Shown piece by piece: positions 59,302 through 64,000 of a stretch of DNA of 64,000 bases. Each line of letters opens with the position of its first letter. The first letter of the stretch is position 1. The translations under genes were made by a program, and so were the position numbers. The DNA is from CAXSEF01 sp964236695. Its GTDB lineage: Bacteria; Pseudomonadota; Alphaproteobacteria; Acetobacterales; Acetobacteraceae. Below the pieces are notes generated by a model that did no database searches, was not told the DNA's origin, and saw nothing but the letters and a program-made list of their open reading frames with translations. Where the stretch lies: positions 22,491 to 86,490 of the forward strand of contig CAXSFU010000006.1 in NCBI GenBank assembly GCA_964236695.1, read 5' to 3'.

Positions 59302-62087
59302 CTACCCTTCGCCCACGCGTGCGAGGCGGTGTCGCGGGTCCGCGGGGCCCGGCACGAGGGCGCCGGGATGCGCCTCGTCCTGGCGCAGGTCGTGCCCGAA
59401 GCGTCGGAGCAGGCCGGCGACCGCGGCGGCGGGCACGGCCTGGCTGAAATGGAAGCCCTGCACCTGGTCGCAGCCGTAGGCGCGCAGCTGCTCGAGCTGC
59501 TCTGCCGTCTCCACCCCCTCGGCCACCGTCAGCAGGCCGAGGTCGCGGCTCAGGCCCAGCACGGCCCGCACGATGGCGCGCGACTCCTCCGAATGCGTCA
59601 GCCGCCCGATGAAGCTCTGGTCGATCTTGAGCTTGTCGAAACTGAAGGTGTGCAGGTAGCGGAGCGAGGAGTAGCCGGTGCCGAAATCGTCCATCGCGAT
59701 CCTCATGCCCTGCGCGTGCAGCGAGTCCAGCATCCGCGCGGCCCCGTCGCCGTCGCCGAGCATCACCGACTCCGTGACCTCCAGCTCCAGCCGGCGCGGC
59801 GCCAGGCCGCTGTCGCGCACGATCGCCGCCAGGCGCTGCGGCAGGTCGGGGTCGCGCAGCTGCACCGGCGACAGGTTAACCGCCACGCCGATCCCGTCCG
59901 GCCAGGAGGCCGCCTCGCGGCACGCCTCGCGCACCACCCACTCGCCGATCGCGCGGATCAGCCCGGTCTCCTCGGCCAGCGGCACGAACACCGCGGGCGA
60001 CACCTCGCCCAGCACCGGATGGTGCCAGCGCAGCAGCGCCTCGAAGCCTGCGACGCGCCCGGTCCGCATGTCGACCAGCGGCTGGAAGAACACGGCCAGC
60101 TCGCCGCGCGCCATCGCGTGGCGCAGCTCGATCACCATCGCCTGGCGCGCCTGCTGCTGCTCGTGCATGCCCTGCTCGAAGAAGCGGAACCCGCCGCGGC
60201 CCTCCGCCTTGGCCAGCGACAGCGCCATGCCCGCGCTCTGCAGCAGCCGCTCCGCGCTGCCGCCGTCCGCGGGCGACACGCTCACGCCCACGGTGGCGCT
60301 CACCGTCGTGGCCTGTCCGCCCAGCTCGCAGGGCGCGCCCACCACCTCGATGATGCGCCGGGCCAGGGCTGCGGCATGGTCCGGCTGGTCGAGCCCGGTC
60401 TGGATCACCACGAACTCGTCGGCCCCGAACCGCGCCACCACGTCGGTCTCGCGCAGGCAGGCGGTGAGCCGCTCCGCCACCTGGCGCAGCAGCCGGTCGC
60501 CCTCGGCGTGGCCGTGCGTGTCGTTGATCGACTTGAAGTCGTCGAGGTCGACGCACAGCACGGCGAGCTGCGCGCCGCGTCCCACGCGGGCCAGCTCGTG
60601 CTGCATGCGCTCGCCGAACAGGGCGCGGTTGGCGAGCCCGGTGAGCCCGTCGTGCAGCGCCATGTGGCGGATGCGCGCCTGGTCGGCCCTGCGCCCGGTG
60701 ATGTCCTCGGCGGTGCCGTACCAGCGCATGATCCCGCCGGACTCCGTGCGCCTGGCGAAGGCGCGGACGTGGAACCAGCAGTACGAGCCGTCCGCCACGC
60801 GGATGCGGTACTCGACGTCGTAGGGCTCGCCGGTCGCGGCGCTGCGCGCCCAGCGGTGCCACACCGAGGGCTGGTCGTCCGGATGGGTGAACTGCGCCCA
60901 GCCCCCGCGCAGGATCGTCGCCTCGTCGAGCCCGGTCAGCCGGCTCAGCTTCGGGCTGACCTCCTCGAGATGCCCGGTGGGGTCGGCGGTCCACGGGATC
61001 TGCGGGCTGACCTCGATCGAGTAGCGGTGGTGCTCCTCGCTCCTGCGCAGCGCCAGCTCGGTCTGCTTGCGGCCGTCGATGTCCTCGACCGTGCCAAACC
61101 AGCGCGCCGGCTCGCCGCTCGCGTCGCGGCCGGGCGCCGCCAGCACCCGGAACCAGCGGTGCTGTCCACCCCCCAGGGCGCAGCGGCACTCGATGTCGAG
61201 GGGCGTTGCCTCCGCCACGGCCTGCCGCCAGGCCCGCGCCACCCTGGGCAGGTCGTCGGCGTGGACCATCGCGCGCCAGCCGTCGTCCAGCGCCTGCGCG
61301 CATGACTGCCCGAACTGGGCAGGCCAGCCCAGACCGACCTCGACCACCCGGCCCTGCGCGTCGGCTTCCCAGGGGATCTGCCGGCTCAGCGCCACGGTGT
61401 GGCGGTGGCGCTCGCGATCCTGGCGCAGCGCCACGGTGCTGCGCTGCAGCTCGATCAGCGCGGACACGCCCAGCGCCAGGTCGCGCAGCGTGTCCACGTC
61501 CGCGGCCAGGAACCGGCGCGGCCGGGTGTCGAGCACGCACAGCGCGCCGAGCGCGTGGCCGTGCGGATCCAGCAGCGGCGCGCCGGCATAGAAGCGGATC
61601 GCGGCCGGGCCGGTGACGAACGGGCTGGCCTGGAAGCGCGGGTCGGCCGCGGCGTCCTCCACCACCAGCACCCGGTCGGGCGCCATGATCGTGTGCGCGC
61701 AGAACGTGACGTCGCGCGGCGCCGTGCTGCCCGGGGCGAAAGGGCCGGACCCGGACTTCACCCACTGGCGCGTGGCGTCGATCAGCGTCACCACCCCGAA
61801 GGGGGTGCCGAGCACCCTGGCCGCGAGGCGGNNNNNNNNNNNNNNNNNNNNNNNNNNNNNNNNNNNNNNNNNNNNNNNNNNNNNNNNNNNNNNNNNNNNN
61901 NNNNNNNNNNNNNNNNNNNNNNNNNNNNNNNGTCGATCAGCGTCACCACCCCGAAGGGGGTGCCGAGCACCCTGGCCGCGAGGCGGGCGAGCGCATCGAA
62001 GCCCTGCTCGGGCGGGGTGTCGAGGATGGCGCAGTCGCGCACGGAGGCCAGCCGTCGGGCTTCGGTCGCGGGTTCAGGACACGGCAT
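59302..62087 (-). CDS. GAF-PAS-PAS-GGDEF-EAL protein, split by assembly gap
   Basis: Cyclic-di-GMP signalling protein, 876 residues once the false gap is removed. Order: GAF domain (ILDTPPEQGFDALARLAARV from about residue 21), two PAS domains, GGDEF (DGLTGLANRALF; active site RFGADEFVVI, where the second Gly is Ala) and EAL (FEALLRWHHP, NLSPVQL, DDFGTGYSSLRYL, KIDQSFI, AEGVET). The EAL motifs look intact, so phosphodiesterase activity is likely; cyclase activity is doubtful. ATG at 62087 follows GGAAGGAA. As written the gap shifts the frame; joining the 55-base overlap restores it exactly. Confidence 0.88.
61777..61986. repeat. 55-base contig-end overlap flanking the gap
   Basis: 61777-61831 and 61932-61986 are identical (GTCGATCAGCGTCACCACC.. 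to ..CGCGAGGCGG). Between them are 100 N. They are one locus counted twice. Confidence 0.93.
61832..61931. other. Assembly gap of 100 N
   Basis: Exactly 100 N, a conventional scaffold filler of unknown true length. The flanks overlap, so the real gap is probably absent. Confidence 0.95.
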
Positions 62088-62177
62088 CCAGCTTCCTTCC
62101 GGAGGGGGCGCGTCGAGCGTGGACGCCTGCGACCGGAACCAGATTTCGCACAATGTCCTTACGAATTGGTTTTTTAC

Positions 62178-62200
62178 TTGTGTACGCTACAGTATACCAA
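62178..62200. promoter_or_regulatory. AT-rich imperfect inverted repeat, candidate operator
   Basis: TTGTGTAC (62178-62185) and GTATACCAA (62192-62200) form an imperfect inverted repeat in an AT island (62150-62210) upstream of the signalling gene. The pattern resembles GntR-type operators. Apart from this and the terminator, the 333-base space 62088-62420 holds no gene. Confidence 0.35.
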
Positions 62201-62381
62201 AGCGGCGGATTGCACGCATCTGCCCGCCGGATCGCCCGGATCTCCGCGGGATCTCCGCGGCCCGGCACAGGAACTGCTGCCTGCAGGAAGAGGGCGGTCC
62301 CTGGCGGCGCCGCGAGGAGCGGCGGATCGGAGCCTGCCACGCGCAGGATCGCGTGCGCAGGACGGCCACGCCGTGGGGCGC

Positions 62382-62414
62382 GGCAGGCGGCCCCGCACCG
62401 CGGGGCCGCCTGCC
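62382..62414 (-). terminator. Stem-loop after substrate-binding protein gene
   Basis: Perfect 14-base-pair stem, GGCAGGCGGCCCCG with its complement around a five-base loop CACCG, seven bases beyond the stop codon. There is no U-run. Confidence 0.7.
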
Positions 62415-62420
62415 GGCCGC

Positions 62421-63995
62421 CTACTTCGCGCCGCTCTTCTGGTTCACGCCGGTCTCGGCGAGCTCCAGCATGAACGTGTCGTAGGGCTTGAAGTGCACGC
62501 GGTCGCTGACCGCGAACAGCGTGGCCGGCGAGTAGAGGAACAGCACGTCCGCCTGGTCATGGACATAGCCCTCGATCGCCATGACCTGCTTCTCCTGCTG
62601 CCCCTCGTCCGTGGTCTTGAGCAGCTGGTCGTACATCGAGTCGAACTTCGCATCCACCGGCATGGCGCGGAACGCACCATCCTTGCCCATGAACTCGCGG
62701 TGCACGACGCCGACCGGGAACGCCGAGGTCCAGTCGAACGCGAAGGTCAGCTTGATGTCGTCGTCCTTCGCGGTCGACGCCTCGTAGTCCGGCTTCACCG
62801 TCAGCCCGACCGCGGCCAGGTCCTTGGCGATCCCGTCCACGAGCGGCGCCAGGCTCTCGTCGGCAGCGATCGTCACGACGTTGCCAGGGACCTTCCCGGC
62901 CAGTGCCGCCTTCGCCTTCGCCGCGTCGAACGGCCAGGGCTTCAGCGCGGGATTCGCCCCGAACCGGCCCGGCTGGATCATCGCCGGGATCACCTGCCCG
63001 TAGCCGCCGCCGGGACCCGCCAGCAGCGCCGCCCGGTCGATCGCCATGTTCATCGCCTGGCGCACGGCGATGTCCTTCCACGGCGAGTCCGGCTTGTTCT
63101 GGTTGAACACGCCGACCAGCACCGTCTTCGCGTCGTCCGTCTGGATCTTGGCATGGTCCGACTTGAACGCGTGCGCTTCCGCCGGCGTCAGCTGGGTCAC
63201 GATGTCGACCTTGTTGTCGCCGCTCTCCACGGAACGGATCGCGTCCGCCTTGGAGATGATGTTGTCGAACACGATCTGCGACGTCGGCTTGCGATCCGGA
63301 TTCCAGTAGGTCGGATTCGGCTCCAGCACGACCTCGGGCGAACGCTTGTCCAGCACCGACACGCCTGACTTGAGGATGAACGGACCGGTCCCCCACGGAC
63401 CAGCAGCATCGATCACTCACCAGTGGCCGGTGGCGGACCCCGTCTTCTGGTTGACGAAGCCGAGCTTGTCCCAGAACGCGTTGGACGGCTCGTGCATCCC
63501 GCGCAGCTTCATCAGCGCCGCGGAATCCCCCTCGGGGAACGTCATGCGGACCGTGTACTTGTCCACGACTTCCAGCTTGTCGTCCGGCGCGAAGTTCAGG
63601 AAGGCGCCGGGCGGGTGCGGGTTCTTGGCGTCCTGCACCCGGTCGAAGGCGGTCTTCATGTTCTCGGCCGAATACGGCGTGCCGTCCTGGTAGACGACGC
63701 CTTCGCGCATCTTCAGCTCGAGCACGGTCGGGCTGACCCACTTCCAGCTGGTGGCGAGCGAGGGCTGGCCGATGCCGCGCTCGTCGACGCGCAGCGGCTC
63801 CTCCATCGTGTTCCAGGTGACCGACAGCCAGTTCACCGGCGACGGGTCGACCACCGTCACCGTGTTCTCCGGGCCGTACGTGGGCGCCGCGCGCCCCGTC
63901 CCGCCCGATGCGGCCAGCAGCCCCAGGGCCGCGGCGGAGGCAAGAAGCACCCTCCGTCCCGCCCATGGCCCCGCTTCGAGCCGTTGCGATTCCAT
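62421..63995 (-). pseudogene. ABC transporter substrate-binding protein (SBP family 5), interrupted by in-frame TGA
   Basis: Periplasmic oligopeptide/nickel-type binding protein. A signal peptide (RRVLLASAAALGLLAASGGTGRA) precedes PSPVNWLSVTWNTMEEPL and LATSWKWVSPTVLELKMREG; after residue 192 a TGA (63417-63419) interrupts the frame, and the same frame continues with VIDAAGPWGTGPFILKSG through to VNQKSGAK. Together the parts give about 524 residues, the normal family length, and no base is missing. It is either a nonsense mutation or a base-call error. A restart at the GTG right after the stop would lack the signal peptide. Permease genes would lie beyond the window. Confidence 0.82.
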
Positions 63996-64000
63996 CCGTG

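Noticed and set aside
61777..61986. A true 55-base direct repeat or mobile element scar
   Set aside because: The copies directly flank a 100-N filler and joining them restores a reading frame, so it is an assembly overlap.
62421..63995. Selenocysteine at the in-frame TGA
   Set aside because: No selenoprotein family match, no visible SECIS-like hairpin right after the TGA, and binding proteins of this family do not use selenocysteine.
1..64000. CRISPR array
   Set aside because: The dispersed repeats are not regularly spaced with unique spacers and no cas genes are present.
1..64000. Insertion sequence or prophage
   Set aside because: No transposase, integrase or phage structural gene was recognised on either strand.
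1..64000. tRNA or rRNA genes
   Set aside because: No cloverleaf with a GTTCGA-type arm or ribosomal RNA sequence was recognised by eye; a tRNAscan run would be decisive.

Overview
The window is very GC-rich, densely coded chromosomal DNA from an alphaproteobacterium, most likely a member of the Acetobacteraceae (Rhodospirillales). The evidence is circumstantial: glycine-type 5-aminolevulinate synthase for heme, a COQ9-like gene next to divergently oriented rpsU, the mutS-glnD pair, electron-transfer-flavoprotein:ubiquinone oxidoreductase, and a bacterial sphingolipid gene cluster of the kind found in Caulobacter and acetic acid bacteria. All gene assignments rest on motifs and family knowledge; no database search was run.

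Layout. 1-5 kb: radical SAM protein, two small sugar-transferase-like genes, a ClC antiporter and moaB. 5-12.5 kb: lytic transglycosylase, uracil-DNA glycosylase, ETF-QO, a metallophosphatase-like gene and a sodium:solute symporter. 12.7-16.1 kb: the assimilatory sulfate operon cysH-cysD-cysN, with a DUF2061 membrane domain fused to CysN. 16.3-23.4 kb: a transketolase-like gene that has lost its cofactor motifs, a lipoprotein, manC, coq9, def, rpsU and a copper-chaperone-like gene. 23.6-30.9 kb: sphingolipid synthesis (reductase, acyl-AMP ligase, ceramide-synthase-like acyltransferase, fatty-acid hydroxylase, DUF2141, serine palmitoyltransferase, dedicated ACP). 31-36.6 kb: uppP, an SGNH hydrolase, a DHH phosphoesterase coupled to UV-damage endonuclease, epmA. 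36.7-48.3 kb: a GGT-like lipoprotein, an S9 peptidase, a DsbA-like protein, hemA, an envelope gene pair (DUF2125-like and LysM) and psd-pssA. 48.7-62.1 kb: an HxlR/quinone-reductase pair, FrnE-like protein, TPR glycosyltransferase, glnD, mutS and a GAF-PAS-GGDEF-EAL protein split by an assembly gap. 62.4-64 kb: an ABC substrate-binding protein with an in-frame stop.

The most unusual content is between the genes. About 27 copies of two structured repeat families fill most of the longer intergenic spaces. Family A (19 copies counting degenerate ones, typically 125-150 bp) is GC-rich, has terminal inverted repeats of the type GGAAGCAAGG..CCTTGCTTCC and is built from interchangeable hairpin modules. 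Family B (8 copies, 150-200 bp) is AT-rich, with two hairpins around a variable central stem. Many A copies directly abut, or contain, the stop codon of a neighbouring gene. Some stems are kept by paired substitutions, which points to selection on structure. No transposase or RAYT-type gene is present in the window to explain their spread.
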